Shown here piece by piece: positions 1 through 8,931 of a stretch of DNA of 64,000 nt. A program made the position numbers and the translations under genes. The DNA comes from Ga0074139 sp964515195 (GTDB taxonomy: Bacteria > Bdellovibrionota > Bdellovibrionia > Bdellovibrionales > Bdellovibrionaceae). The first letter of the stretch is position 1, and the number at the start of each line of letters is the position of its first letter. Location of the stretch: positions 9,307 through 73,306 of the forward strand of contig CAZETK010000008.1 of assembly GCA_964515195.1 (NCBI GenBank), in the 5' to 3' direction. The notes beneath the pieces are model-generated. The model ran no database searches. It saw only the letters and a program-made list of their open reading frames with translations, and was not told the origin of the DNA.

Positions 1-377
1 CACTCGAGCTCTTTCATTTTTCGAACCAGATGATCAAATTTCAAATAAGTATTGCAGTCCACACAGGGCAAGGGTGTGTTGCCTTCTAAGTACGACTTCA
101 AAAATGGATCAATCACAGCCTCACGAAACTTGGCTTCACAGTTTAAAACATAAAATGGAATTCCTAAGTGATCGGCAACTGCGCGCGCATCATCTACATC
201 TAATGAAGAACAGCAAGTTCCGTTACCTTCAGTTATATCGCATTCTGAATAATCCCAAACTTGCATGGTGGCGCCCACCACCTCATAGCCCTGATCCACT
301 AGTAAACCGGCCGCCGCCGACGAATCCACCCCTCCGCTCATAGCGACTAAGACACGTGGTTTTCGTTTACTTTCCAT
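1..377 (-). CDS. mnmA: tRNA-specific 2-thiouridylase MnmA (5' part, runs off the window)
   Basis: Only the N-terminal ~125 residues lie in the window; the gene continues past base 1. MnmA uses ATP and a relayed persulfide sulfur to make 2-thiouridine at U34 of Lys, Glu and Gln tRNAs in the cytoplasm. The translation shows the PP-loop SGGVDSS near residue 15 and, about 95 residues later, NTPLPCVDCN, which holds the first catalytic Cys of the family. The ATG at 377 overlaps the last 11 nt of the upstream cysteine desulfurase gene, so the two are probably translationally coupled; that enzyme is the natural sulfur donor. Identification is firm, but length and C-terminal Cys cannot be judged. Confidence 0.93.
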   Translation of the reverse strand, partial: MESKRKPRVLVAMSGGVDSSAAAGLLVDQGYEVVGATMQVWDYSECDITEGNGTCCSSLDVDDARAVADHLGIPFYVLNCEAKFREAVIDPFLKSYLEGNTPLPCVDCNTYLKFDHLVRKMKELE

Positions 378-1524
378 GTTCTTTCTCCTTGCGCTCAATT
401 TCGCGCAATCGTGCGACTGATAATTTTAAATCCTCCACGAATTTTTGAATTTGATCTTCCGTTGTCTCCCAACCTAGTGATAATCGCAATGAGTTCTGCG
501 CCTCTTCACGGCTCAATCCCATGGCTAACAGAACAGGGCTGGGCTCGGGATTTCCGCTGGAACAGGCGGCACCCGTACTCACCGCGTAACCTTTGATGTC
601 CAAATTCATCAGAAGAGTCTCTCCATCCACTCCCTTCAAGACCAAGCTTAATGTATTGGGAATGCGAGGAGCCTCAGCCGCCGTCACTGTGACTTCAGTA
701 ATATCTTGAAGAATGCGATCTTGCAGCTGGTCACGCAGCTTCTGCAGTCGGGCACTCTGGTCGGCAATCCGGTGTTTCTGAGCCGCCATTGTTCCAAAGG
801 ATAATATCCCCAATAGATTTTCGGTTCCGCCCCTTCGATGCCGCTCTTGAGCTCCTCCATGAATAAAATATTCCTGAGGAACCCCTTTGCGGGCATACAG
901 TGCACCAACGCCCTTTAAAGCGTAAAATTTGTGAGCCGAAAACGAAGCATAGTCCACACCCAGCTCCTTCAAATTTACTGGGATCTTTCCTAAAGCTTGG
1001 ACCGCATCCGTATGAAAGAGCGCGCCACGCTGGTGAGCGAGTTCCGTCATTTCTTGAATCGGGAAAATCGTGCCGGTTTCATTGTTGGCCATCATTACGG
1101 AGACTAGGGCCGTTTCTTCAGACAGGACCCGCTTGTAAAAAACCATATCTATAAAGCCGTGGCGATTGACGGGAATGTAATCTACTTTTGCCCCCAAGCT
1201 TTCTATGTACTTCATGGTTTTGAAAACACTGGGGTGCTCGACTTGCGATGTGATAAAGTGCTTTTTTTTGCCGTGCCAAAACAAGGTTTTAATGACCGTG
1301 TTGTTGGACTCACTGGCTCCGCTGGTGAAAATCAGCTCTAACGAACTGGCCCCAACAAGTTCTGCAACTTTTTGGCGGGCTTCTCGAATTTTTGTTTTGG
1401 ATTTTCGACCCGCCCAGTGAATCGAAGAAGGATTCCCAAAAAGAGACAGCTCGGCTTTGAGGGTGTTTTCTACCTCAAGACTTAAGGGGGTTGTTGCATT
1501 ATGATCCAAATAAATGAGTTCCAT
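367..1524 (-). CDS. Cysteine desulfurase, NifS/IscS family
   Basis: PLP-dependent enzyme that converts cysteine to alanine and a protein-bound persulfide, here most likely supplying MnmA (overlapping by 11 nt downstream) and perhaps Fe-S assembly. From the ATG at 1524 the protein is 385 aa, usual for group I enzymes. The N-terminus reads IYLDHNATTP; the PLP lysine is in SAHKFY (about residue 199) and the sulfur-accepting Cys in STGAACSSG (about residue 321). The open frame extends three codons upstream to a TTG, but the ATG fits family alignments better. No isc or suf scaffold genes are adjacent, so a dedicated tRNA-thiolation role is inferred. Nothing here separates NifS from IscS. Confidence 0.93.
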   Translation of the reverse strand: MELIYLDHNATTPLSLEVENTLKAELSLFGNPSSIHWAGRKSKTKIREARQKVAELVGASSLELIFTSGASESNNTVIKTLFWHGKKKHFITSQVEHPSVFKTMKYIESLGAKVDYIPVNRHGFIDMVFYKRVLSEETALVSVMMANNETGTIFPIQEMTELAHQRGALFHTDAVQALGKIPVNLKELGVDYASFSAHKFYALKGVGALYARKGVPQEYFIHGGAQERHRRGGTENLLGILSFGTMAAQKHRIADQSARLQKLRDQLQDRILQDITEVTVTAAEAPRIPNTLSLVLKGVDGETLLMNLDIKGYAVSTGAACSSGNPEPSPVLLAMGLSREEAQNSLRLSLGWETTEDQIQKFVEDLKLSVARLREIERKEKEHGK

Positions 1525-1625
1525 AGAGTTCAAGCCCGCAAGTTATATACTAAAAGTCCAGTTTATTGAAGGTCTTTAGCTTAAACAGTAAGGATTCTCG
1601 GCTCTTAGGCCGATAAATCAAATGA

Positions 1626-2906
1626 ATGAGTACAACCTCGTGGAAAGAGCATTTTGGTAATCGTGTCACTGGATATGACCCTATTGAAGCACAGGGTTTA
1701 TCTGAGTTGGGATATGCACTCAAACACAATCAAATACCGCAGGAAGATTATCTTCAGTGGGCGCGTACCGTCCACGAACTTTGCAGTCTTGACGTGAAAT
1801 TCTTTCAGTCAGTCAGTCCCACTCGAGAACTGTTTGAGCGACTGAAGGACGTCTATCCCTGGGGGCCTGAATGCCTTCCCGTGGCCGAGTGGGATGAGCA
1901 TGTTATCATCGCCGGTCTGGAAAAGCCGACAGATCTGCCTGCAGAACTTAAACCTATTTTCTTATTGGCGCCTTTAGAAGGCCTGATTTACTTTTGGGAA
2001 TTGTATAATAGCGAAGGCATTCCTGTTTCGGCCCAAGGTGAAGAAACCTCTCAGGAAGTGGGTGGAATACCAGAGGGTCTTTCCATTTCAGAAAACTCAA
2101 CGGCCACAAGTTTAAGTTTTGCGGGTGTTAGTTTGGGTGCCACTGAAACAGGACATGGCGCCTCTGAATCCGCCGCAACTGTGAGTCCAGAATCCTCAAA
2201 TGAAACTCAAACTTCGATTCCTGTCTTGTCTATGGATACCCCTGTAAACCCGGAGGCAAGTGCTGTTTCGACAGCCTCCCCGCTTCAACCGAAGGTGCCG
2301 CCACCGACTGCGCCGCCAATAGCTATTCCTGAACTCAAAGCCAAACCCATCGATTTAAATGAAGAGCTTCAACTAAACATTAACACTGATGATTCTCACC
2401 CAATTTCTGCTGAACTCGAAATCAAAGCTCAGCCACGTGTTGTAGCGATTCAGTCGAGTCAAGCTCCTTTAGATGAGTCTTTGATTCAAAGTGCTTTGGA
2501 TGAAGCTCAAAATATTTACGAAAAGAGAATCTACATAGAATTCAATACGGAAGCAAAAACCGCAAAAGCCCGTCTGTGGCCACAGGATTTCGTTGCTACG
2601 GAAGCTCCGTCTGATCACTCCCTTCAAGAGGATAGCTTTCTTTCCATCGTTTATAAAACTCAAAAGCCTTACCATGGCTATATTGTCAAATCTGCACTGG
2701 TCGATAAGTTCTTCTCTGAACTCAACCAGGGGGAAATCCCGGAGAATCTTACACTGGTTCCACTTATCCAAAATGGCGAGGTGGTCGGCGCCCTTGCTGG
2801 TTGGGGACCTAAAACAACTTACACACTATCGACTCTTCGCCAGATGGAAAACATCGTCCAGAAGTTAGGATCACAATTAGGCTGGGTCGCTCCTGATGCG
2901 GCTTAA
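1626..2906 (+). CDS. Hypothetical protein with disordered middle and GAF-like C-terminal region
   Basis: 426 aa, not recognised as a named family. Three parts are visible: a folded N-terminal region of about 140 residues rich in Trp, Tyr and acidic residues; a Ser/Thr/Pro/Glu-rich linker (about 140-290) with no predicted fold; and a C-terminal ~130-residue alpha/beta region with the spacing of a degenerate GAF-type sensor domain (ending in a long helix before LGSQLGWV). No signal peptide or membrane segment, so probably cytoplasmic. It is divergent from the cysteine desulfurase with about 100 bp between. A folded-linker-folded layout suggests a scaffold or signalling adaptor, but that is inference only. 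Confidence 0.75.
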   Translation: MSTTSWKEHFGNRVTGYDPIEAQGLSELGYALKHNQIPQEDYLQWARTVHELCSLDVKFFQSVSPTRELFERLKDVYPWGPECLPVAEWDEHVIIAGLEKPTDLPAELKPIFLLAPLEGLIYFWELYNSEGIPVSAQGEETSQEVGGIPEGLSISENSTATSLSFAGVSLGATETGHGASESAATVSPESSNETQTSIPVLSMDTPVNPEASAVSTASPLQPKVPPPTAPPIAIPELKAKPIDLNEELQLNINTDDSHPISAELEIKAQPRVVAIQSSQAPLDESLIQSALDEAQNIYEKRIYIEFNTEAKTAKARLWPQDFVATEAPSDHSLQEDSFLSIVYKTQKPYHGYIVKSALVDKFFSELNQGEIPENLTLVPLIQNGEVVGALAGWGPKTTYTLSTLRQMENIVQKLGSQLGWVAPDAA

Positions 2907-2974
2907 GCGCTAAACACATGGGCACAAAACAGTTCGCATAAAGTTCTTCCACATCCATAATTTACGCTCAAGGC

Positions 2975-3478
2975 CTAGTTCTTCAAAACAATACGGCGGG
3001 CTTCATTTCGACCTGTCTCTTCTTGATGGTTTTTTTTGGAAAAGTCTTTCGCAGAAGCTCCCTTTTCAGAAGCCTCTTCCAATGCCGGTTTTTCCAACTT
3101 GATTTTGATTTTGTTCCATCCCCAGGGCCAGGCCTCATCGGCAATCATGTTCGACCATTCCACTAGGATAATATCCTGCTCGTTCTCGAATAAATCCCAA
3201 AACCCGATGCTTTCCAGATCCTCTTCACCTTCTAATCGGTACAAATCCACATGGTGCAGTCGTAGCCCTGAACCTTCATAGAGATTATGAAACGCGAAAG
3301 TGGGAGATTGAACGTCTTCCAAGTTTAAAAGCTGACAAAGAGTTTTAACCAGCTCGGTCTTTCCGGCCCCGGCTTCTCCTTCCAACAGAATCAGAGTTCG
3401 TGGTTGAAGCTTCGGTAGGACTTCTTGTTCCACCCATTTATGAAACTCAGCTAGTGTGGAAACATCAAATTTTTTCAC
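2975..3478 (-). CDS. tsaE: tRNA threonylcarbamoyladenosine biosynthesis ATPase TsaE
   Basis: P-loop ATPase partner of TsaB-TsaD in making t6A37 on ANN-decoding tRNAs. Walker A GEAGAGKT is at residues 34-41, followed by the family signature SPTFAFHNLYEG and HHVDLYRL, and the WSNMI segment after a Walker-B-like strand. Length 167 aa; the last ~35 residues (Lys/Glu/Ser-rich) form an extension beyond the usual ~150-aa core. The GTG start overlaps the pdxJ stop by 4 nt (GTGA), so the two are coupled; tsaE is the last gene of the minus-strand run from ftsH. The GTG start is supported by this overlap. Confidence 0.93.
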   Translation of the reverse strand: MKKFDVSTLAEFHKWVEQEVLPKLQPRTLILLEGEAGAGKTELVKTLCQLLNLEDVQSPTFAFHNLYEGSGLRLHHVDLYRLEGEEDLESIGFWDLFENEQDIILVEWSNMIADEAWPWGWNKIKIKLEKPALEEASEKGASAKDFSKKNHQEETGRNEARRIVLKN

Positions 3479-4209
3479 CGTAGAGTTTGGATCATCTTTT
3501 TAACAGCTGGACCCAAGCCAGCTTTCAAAGCTTCACAAACTAGGAAATGACCAATATTGACCTCTTTTAAGTGTGGTAATTTTTTGATCAAATGAGCGTG
3601 ATGATAATCCAATCCATGCCCGGCATGAACGCGCATTCCCAGATCATGACAGAGACGAGCGGCCTTCACCATTTTTTGCCATTCTCGTTGTTTTTTTGCT
3701 CCCGAGTAGAGCACCCAATGACCTGTGTGAAATTCCACAGCATCGGCTCCGACATCATAAGCGGCCTTAACTTGCTTCAAATCAGGAGCAATGAACAACG
3801 AGATTTCCACCCCTCGAGCCTGAAGCTTGCCAATAGCCGATTGAATACGGCGACGATGTTTGATGACATCCAATCCACCTTCTGTGGTCAGCTCTTGACG
3901 TTTTTCAGGAACGAAACAGCACCAATGGGGCTTATAGCGATTGGCCAGTCGAAGCATTTGCGGCGTGACCGCCATCTCTAAATTGAGATCAATCGGACAT
4001 TTTTTTGAAAGAAGAACTAAATCAGATTTTTGAATATGCCGTTCATCTTCACGAAGGTGAATCGTAATCTGATCAGCTCCCGCCTGTGCACAGACTTGAA
4101 CCATTTCAAGGATATCAGGATAAGGCGTCGATCCACCCCGCACCTGACGAAGGGTCGCTACATGATCTACATTCACACCCAAACGAATGGAAGGATTTCT
4201 ACGCTTCAT
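3475..4209 (-). CDS. pdxJ: Pyridoxine 5'-phosphate synthase PdxJ
   Basis: TIM-barrel enzyme that condenses 1-deoxyxylulose 5-phosphate with 3-amino-2-oxopropyl phosphate to make pyridoxine 5'-phosphate in the DXP-dependent vitamin B6 pathway. 244 aa, full length. Hallmarks are RLGVNVDHVATLRQVRGG at the N-terminus, HLREDERHI with the catalytic Glu region, LNLEMA and the C-terminal VNIGHFLVCEAL. It starts 5 nt after glmM ends and overlaps tsaE by 4 nt, so it sits inside an operon. Presence of PdxJ means de novo B6 synthesis by the PdxA/PdxJ route rather than PdxS/PdxT. Confidence 0.96.
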   Translation of the reverse strand: MKRRNPSIRLGVNVDHVATLRQVRGGSTPYPDILEMVQVCAQAGADQITIHLREDERHIQKSDLVLLSKKCPIDLNLEMAVTPQMLRLANRYKPHWCCFVPEKRQELTTEGGLDVIKHRRRIQSAIGKLQARGVEISLFIAPDLKQVKAAYDVGADAVEFHTGHWVLYSGAKKQREWQKMVKAARLCHDLGMRVHAGHGLDYHHAHLIKKLPHLKEVNIGHFLVCEALKAGLGPAVKKMIQTLR

Positions 4210-4214
4210 GGATT

Positions 4215-5588
4215 TTAACTCAGCTCCCGTTCCAAAAGTCGCGCAATCTTTTCCGCATACTGGTTGATTTTAATCTTATCTGGCCCTTCCACTAAAATAC
4301 GGATCACAGGTTCGGTCCCTGAAAAGCGTACGAAGACGCGACCGTCTCCATTGAGCTCTTTTTCAATCACATGAATCAGTTCTTTGTAGCCTTTGATTTC
4401 CGATACATCTTTTCGATTTCGAACACGGCAGTTAATCAAAACCTGCGGTACATCCTCGATCAAAGAATTCAGATCACTCATTTTTTTGCCGGTTTCACGC
4501 ATGACCGCCAATACAGCAAGAGCCGCAATGCAGCCGTCACCCGTAGTTGTATGATCACCGAAAATGATATGACCGGACTGTTCTCCACCTAGATTGAGTT
4601 TTTTCGAGCGCATTTCTTCAACGACGTATTTGTCACCGACGCCGACTTTAACGACCTTGATGCCGTTTTCTTTCATTTTCTTTTCCAAACCGAAGTTGCT
4701 CATGTGGGTGACAACCAGAGTGTTCTTCTCGAGTCGATTTCGCTCTTTTAAAAACAGGGCGCAAAGACCCAGAATATGGTCCCCATTGACGATGTTTCCC
4801 AGCTCATCACACATAATCACGCGATCAGCATCCCCGTCCAAACTAATGCCCACGTCGGCACGGTACTCTCGAACGGCTTCAGATAAGCGGATGGGATAAA
4901 GTGCCCCAACTTTGTCATTAATGTTGGTCCCGTTAGGATCGTCGCCCAACTGAATAACTTCGGCACCCAATTCTTCAAAGATAGCTGGAGCCACCTTGTA
5001 GGCCGCACCATTGGCGGTATCCAAGACAATTCTTAAGCCGTCCAAAGTGTATTCCAGGGGGAAAGTGTTTTTTGCATAAACAATGTAGCGGCCCTGAGCA
5101 TCTTCGATCCGACGAGTTCGTCCGACCTCATGGGAGGGCGGCAAAAACTCGGACATATCTTCTTTAAAGACCAGCTGCTCGATTTGTTTTTCAATGCGTT
5201 CAGGAATTTTATAACCATCATTGCCAAAGATTTTAATGCCGTTATCCATAAAGGCGTTATGAGAGGCGGAAATCACAATTCCCGCGCTAGCCCGCATAGT
5301 CCTAGTGAGATAGCCAATGGCCGGTGTGGGGAGTGGCCCTACCAGCTGCACAAAAACCCCCATGGAGTTCAAACCAGAAGCTAAGGCTTGCTCGATCATG
5401 TAACCACTAAGACGAGTGTCTTTACCGATGACAACTTTTTTAGCCGGGCTGTTAGACTGCAAGACTTCTTGCTGAAGAAGATAGCCAATCGCTTGACCAA
5501 TCTTGGCCACTGTGGCCGGAGTCATAGGTTCGACGTTTGCGGTTCCGCGAATGCCATCAGTTCCGAATAACTTTTGCACTTTTTCCAT
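4215..5588 (-). CDS. glmM: Phosphoglucosamine mutase GlmM
   Basis: Interconverts glucosamine-6-phosphate and glucosamine-1-phosphate for UDP-GlcNAc, feeding peptidoglycan and LPS. 457 aa, full length. N-terminal LFGTDGIRGTAN, the phosphoserine loop ISASHNAFMDNG (Ser at about 109), the metal-binding DGDADR, the sugar loop GGEQSGH and the phosphate-binding RFSGTEPVIR are all present. It lies 17 nt downstream of the ybbR-like gene and 5 nt upstream of pdxJ. The cdaA-ybbR-glmM order is the conserved c-di-AMP module, in which the cyclase and GlmM are known partners in Gram-positive bacteria. Confidence 0.97.
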   Translation of the reverse strand: MEKVQKLFGTDGIRGTANVEPMTPATVAKIGQAIGYLLQQEVLQSNSPAKKVVIGKDTRLSGYMIEQALASGLNSMGVFVQLVGPLPTPAIGYLTRTMRASAGIVISASHNAFMDNGIKIFGNDGYKIPERIEKQIEQLVFKEDMSEFLPPSHEVGRTRRIEDAQGRYIVYAKNTFPLEYTLDGLRIVLDTANGAAYKVAPAIFEELGAEVIQLGDDPNGTNINDKVGALYPIRLSEAVREYRADVGISLDGDADRVIMCDELGNIVNGDHILGLCALFLKERNRLEKNTLVVTHMSNFGLEKKMKENGIKVVKVGVGDKYVVEEMRSKKLNLGGEQSGHIIFGDHTTTGDGCIAALAVLAVMRETGKKMSDLNSLIEDVPQVLINCRVRNRKDVSEIKGYKELIHVIEKELNGDGRVFVRFSGTEPVIRILVEGPDKIKINQYAEKIARLLERELS

Positions 5589-5605
5589 AGGGAAATAGAT
5601 TATGC

Positions 5606-6001
5606 CTATTCGCTTGCATTTGTCACCTCAACTCGAATCAAGTTGGGGCGAACGCTTAGAATTTTCACACCTGGCGGGGTTTGAATTTGCTGGGAAGGAA
5701 CTTCTAATTCCAAATTCCCATAGCCTGAATTTGAGATATTAATCCTTAGCTTCTGGGTATCGGGATCGTCAATGAATCTCATAAGAGACGAGCGGGGCCC
5801 CGAAACCCGCACGCGCACTCGGTCCGCGGTCTGGGACTGAATGACCTGAGATTTGTGTGTCGCAAACTCCACAGTCATCACTTTAGTCAGCACAAAATCT
5901 CGGCGTCCCATAATTGTAGCCCAAAGAAACAGGGCGATGACTAAAGCCATTAATTTTGCAAGCCAGTTATTCAGCAATAGATTTTTTGCTTGCTCTTTCA
6001 T
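5606..6001 (-). CDS. YbbR/CdaR-like membrane-anchored protein
   Basis: 131 aa with one N-terminal membrane segment (about residues 12-31, LMALVIALFLWATI) followed by a single YbbR-type beta domain predicted outside the membrane. In Firmicutes the multi-repeat homologue CdaR modulates the diadenylate cyclase CdaA; here only one YbbR repeat is seen, which is short for the family. Its ATG overlaps the cdaA stop by 4 nt, consistent with the two forming a complex. A regulatory role on CdaA is inferred from this synteny. Confidence 0.82.
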   Translation of the reverse strand: MKEQAKNLLLNNWLAKLMALVIALFLWATIMGRRDFVLTKVMTVEFATHKSQVIQSQTADRVRVRVSGPRSSLMRFIDDPDTQKLRINISNSGYGNLELEVPSQQIQTPPGVKILSVRPNLIRVEVTNASE

Positions 6002-6786
6002 GGCACCTTTCCCTTATTAACGACGCCGAAGCTTTCGTAAAGGGCCTGTCGAACATCACTTAATTCCACATTGGGTTTTAAATGGCCTCCCACCACCATT
6101 CCCACCGAAAGAAACTCTTCACTGATTACAAAAACCAAGGCATCCGTTTCTTCGGTGAGTCCGATGGCGGCCCTGTGCCGAGTTCCTAGGTTTTTGTCCA
6201 AAGCTGGATTTTTAGAAAGCGGAAGCACGTTCCCAGCGCTGTGTATTCGCCCATTTCGGATTAGGATCGCCCCGTCATGAATCGGACTGGAGTGGTGAAA
6301 AATACTGGTGATGATTTCTGATCCAATTTTAGAATCGACTTCTATCCCATTCTCAATAAAGTGGTCGACTAGAATATCTTGCTCGACGACGACCAATCCG
6401 CCATAACCTCGAACCGCTGTCGACATAATACCTTTTGCCAACTCTTCGGCGGCTAAGGCATTGTGGGCCCGATTTTGTCCCGCAAAAAAAGCTCCGGACC
6501 CAATATGAGCCAGGGCTCTGCGAATTTCGCCTTGAAAAAGTATGACCGCGATAACAAATAGATTTGCGAAGAACTTTTCTAACAGCCAGTTTAAAGTAAA
6601 GAGTTCTAAAGCCTGGCTGGCCATATAAGCAATCGCCATAATTGCAAGCCCCGACAGGATCTGGGCCGTGCCGGTCTTTTGCACAAGCAAAAGGACTCGA
6701 TAGATAACGATCCAAACAAGAAGAATATCAAAGAGGTCAGCTAAACGGACTTGAGAAAACAAGAATAATACGTTTTCGAAAATCAC
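5998..6786 (-). CDS. cdaA: Diadenylate cyclase CdaA (c-di-AMP synthase)
   Basis: 262-aa membrane enzyme that makes cyclic di-AMP from two ATP. Three hydrophobic helices occupy about residues 17-85, followed by the DAC domain. The catalytic motifs are visible: DGA at 171-173 (within HHSSPIHDGAILI) and RHR at 203-205 (LGTRHRAAIGL). The start is a GTG, with GGTGG upstream as a possible ribosome site. It leads cdaA-ybbR-glmM, which is linked to cell-wall precursor supply. No c-di-AMP phosphodiesterase gene is seen in this window. Confidence 0.95.
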   Translation of the reverse strand: MIFENVLFLFSQVRLADLFDILLVWIVIYRVLLLVQKTGTAQILSGLAIMAIAYMASQALELFTLNWLLEKFFANLFVIAVILFQGEIRRALAHIGSGAFFAGQNRAHNALAAEELAKGIMSTAVRGYGGLVVVEQDILVDHFIENGIEVDSKIGSEIITSIFHHSSPIHDGAILIRNGRIHSAGNVLPLSKNPALDKNLGTRHRAAIGLTEETDALVFVISEEFLSVGMVVGGHLKPNVELSDVRQALYESFGVVNKGKVP

Positions 6787-6883
6787 GTTTGAGCCACCTG
6801 CCGATTAGAACGTTTAAGAGGCGAAGCCCACTTCCACTTCGCCCCTCATGCCATTGTCTTGACCGTTTTAAATAAGAATATAT

Positions 6884-8839
6884 TTAGACCGTCACAGGAT
6901 CGGTTCCGCCCACGGGATCTTTCGCTCCCGCTTTTCCCTTTTCGGCGGAAACGGCTTGTGCTGAACCGCTTCCATCATTCTTATTTGCACGGACCTTTTC
7001 AATTTCCTTCGGATCCATGCCGTTGACAAGCATTTCCACTTCCGCACCGTCAATTGTTTCAAAAAGAAGCAGAGCTTCCGTTAAGCGCTCAAGCGCATCG
7101 CGGTCTTCTTTGAGAATATTCAAGGCCTTTCTATAACCTTCATTGACGATCCGAGCGACTTCAGAGTCGATCTCTTCCGCCTTGCTTTCGGAATATTCTT
7201 TTGTGGCTTGGCCATAATTCATACCCATGAATACGGGGTTGTCCCGTTTTTCATAAGCCAGAGGGCCCAGCTTTTCACTCATTCCCCATTCGCAAACCAT
7301 ACGACGAGCTAACTGAGTGGCACGTTCGATATCATTCGCAGCACCTGCTGTAAAATCGGTGTAGATAATCTCTTCGGCGGCACGCCCCCCGAAGGCAAAG
7401 GCAATCCAATTTTCGGCTTGTCGCTTCGAGAAGCTGACTTGGTCCTTTTCAGGAAGGGTCTGGGTCAAGCCCAATGCCATTCCGCGGGGAATAATGGTCA
7501 CCTTATGAATGGGGTCCAAGCCCGGAAGTTTGAAGCCAACCAAAGTATGACCGGCCTCATGGTAGGCTGTGATCTTTTTATCTTCTTCTGAAATCACCAT
7601 AGATCTTCGCTCACTGCCCATGATCACTTTATCTTTCGCTTTTTCGAAATCTTCCATCTCGAGATACTTCTTATCGGAGCGAGCTGCGATCAGGGCCGCC
7701 TCGTTGACTAAGTTCTCAAGATCTGCTCCTGAAAAACCAGGAGTTCCACGCGCAATCTTAACAGGGTCAACATCCGGGCCCAGTGGAGTCTTTCGAATAT
7801 GAACACCTAAGATTTGTTCGCGACCTTTCAGGTCAGGCTTATTGACCACCACGCGGCGATCAAATCGGCCGGGGCGCAACAAGGCGGGATCCAAGACATC
7901 AGGGCGGTTTGTGGCCGCCACTATGATAACGCCTTCAGTGGATTCAAATCCATCCATCTCAACCAATAATTGGTTAAGGGTCTGTTCTCGTTCATCATGC
8001 CCCCCACCCATGCCGGCACCTCGATGACGGCCAACCGCATCGATCTCGTCAATAAAGATCAAGCAGGGCGCATTTTTCTTTCCCTGTTCAAAAAGATCAC
8101 GGACCCGGCTTGCGCCCACGCCCACAAACATTTCGACGAAATCAGATCCTGAAATTGTAAAGAAAGGAACTCCGGCCTCACCTGCCACCGCGCGAGCCAA
8201 AAGGGTTTTCCCTGTTCCTGGAGATCCCACCAATAAAACACCCTTTGGGATCCGGCCTCCCAGTCGAGTGAATTTTTTTGGATCTTTTAAGAAGGCCACG
8301 ATTTCTTGCAACTCATCTTTGGCTTCATCAACGCCGGCGACCTCTTTAAAGGTCACACGATTTTTATGCTCTGTGAGAAGTCTCGCTCGCGATTTTCCAA
8401 AGCTCATGGCCTTACCGCCACCCACTTGAATTTGTCGCATGATAAATAAAAACAGTCCGACTATCAGAATCAGCGGCAGCCAGTTAGTTAAAAAAGCCGC
8501 TAAAAATCCATTTCCTTCGCCGCGCTCATATCGGGGGATGATGCCTTTTGATTTTAGGTCGTTAAAAACAGAATCACCTGTATTCCCAATAAAGCTGAAC
8601 TGCTTTCCGCCATATTTTTTTTGAGCCTCTTCAGTTACTTCACCTAAAAATTCGCTGGTATCCTGACGAATGGTTAAGGTATTGGGCTCGATTTCTCCCG
8701 CATCGACAGCGGCCATGAATTTATTGAAGTCAAAGTTCTGGATATATTTTTGTTGTTTGGTCTGGTACACCTGAACGAGGAAGATGGCCATTACAAAGAG
8801 TAAGAACCAAAATGCCAGTACCTTCTGCCCTGATTTCAT
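6884..8839 (-). CDS. ftsH: ATP-dependent zinc metalloprotease FtsH
   Basis: 651-aa inner-membrane AAA+ protease. Two membrane helices (about 8-26 and 118-135) flank a short periplasmic domain. Walker A GSPGTGKT is at 205-212, Walker B LIFIDEID at 260-267, the second region of homology with its arginine fingers near 322-328, and the zinc site HEAGH at 427-431 with a further acidic ligand in FTAGAANDIE. The tail is rich in Gly, Ala and Lys and poorly conserved, as is usual. It lies 92 bp downstream of tilS and 97 bp upstream of cdaA. The tilS-ftsH pairing is common across bacteria. Confidence 0.98.
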   Translation of the reverse strand: MKSGQKVLAFWFLLFVMAIFLVQVYQTKQQKYIQNFDFNKFMAAVDAGEIEPNTLTIRQDTSEFLGEVTEEAQKKYGGKQFSFIGNTGDSVFNDLKSKGIIPRYERGEGNGFLAAFLTNWLPLILIVGLFLFIMRQIQVGGGKAMSFGKSRARLLTEHKNRVTFKEVAGVDEAKDELQEIVAFLKDPKKFTRLGGRIPKGVLLVGSPGTGKTLLARAVAGEAGVPFFTISGSDFVEMFVGVGASRVRDLFEQGKKNAPCLIFIDEIDAVGRHRGAGMGGGHDEREQTLNQLLVEMDGFESTEGVIIVAATNRPDVLDPALLRPGRFDRRVVVNKPDLKGREQILGVHIRKTPLGPDVDPVKIARGTPGFSGADLENLVNEAALIAARSDKKYLEMEDFEKAKDKVIMGSERRSMVISEEDKKITAYHEAGHTLVGFKLPGLDPIHKVTIIPRGMALGLTQTLPEKDQVSFSKRQAENWIAFAFGGRAAEEIIYTDFTAGAANDIERATQLARRMVCEWGMSEKLGPLAYEKRDNPVFMGMNYGQATKEYSESKAEEIDSEVARIVNEGYRKALNILKEDRDALERLTEALLLFETIDGAEVEMLVNGMDPKEIEKVRANKNDGSGSAQAVSAEKGKAGAKDPVGGTDPVTV

Positions 8840-8931
8840 AGAGTGGTATCCTTTCAGCTCTTTACCGAAGATAAGAGCCCTTTCAGTGTAGTGCCAACCC
8901 TTGTCGAGTACCAGTTAAAAACAGCGAAAAA

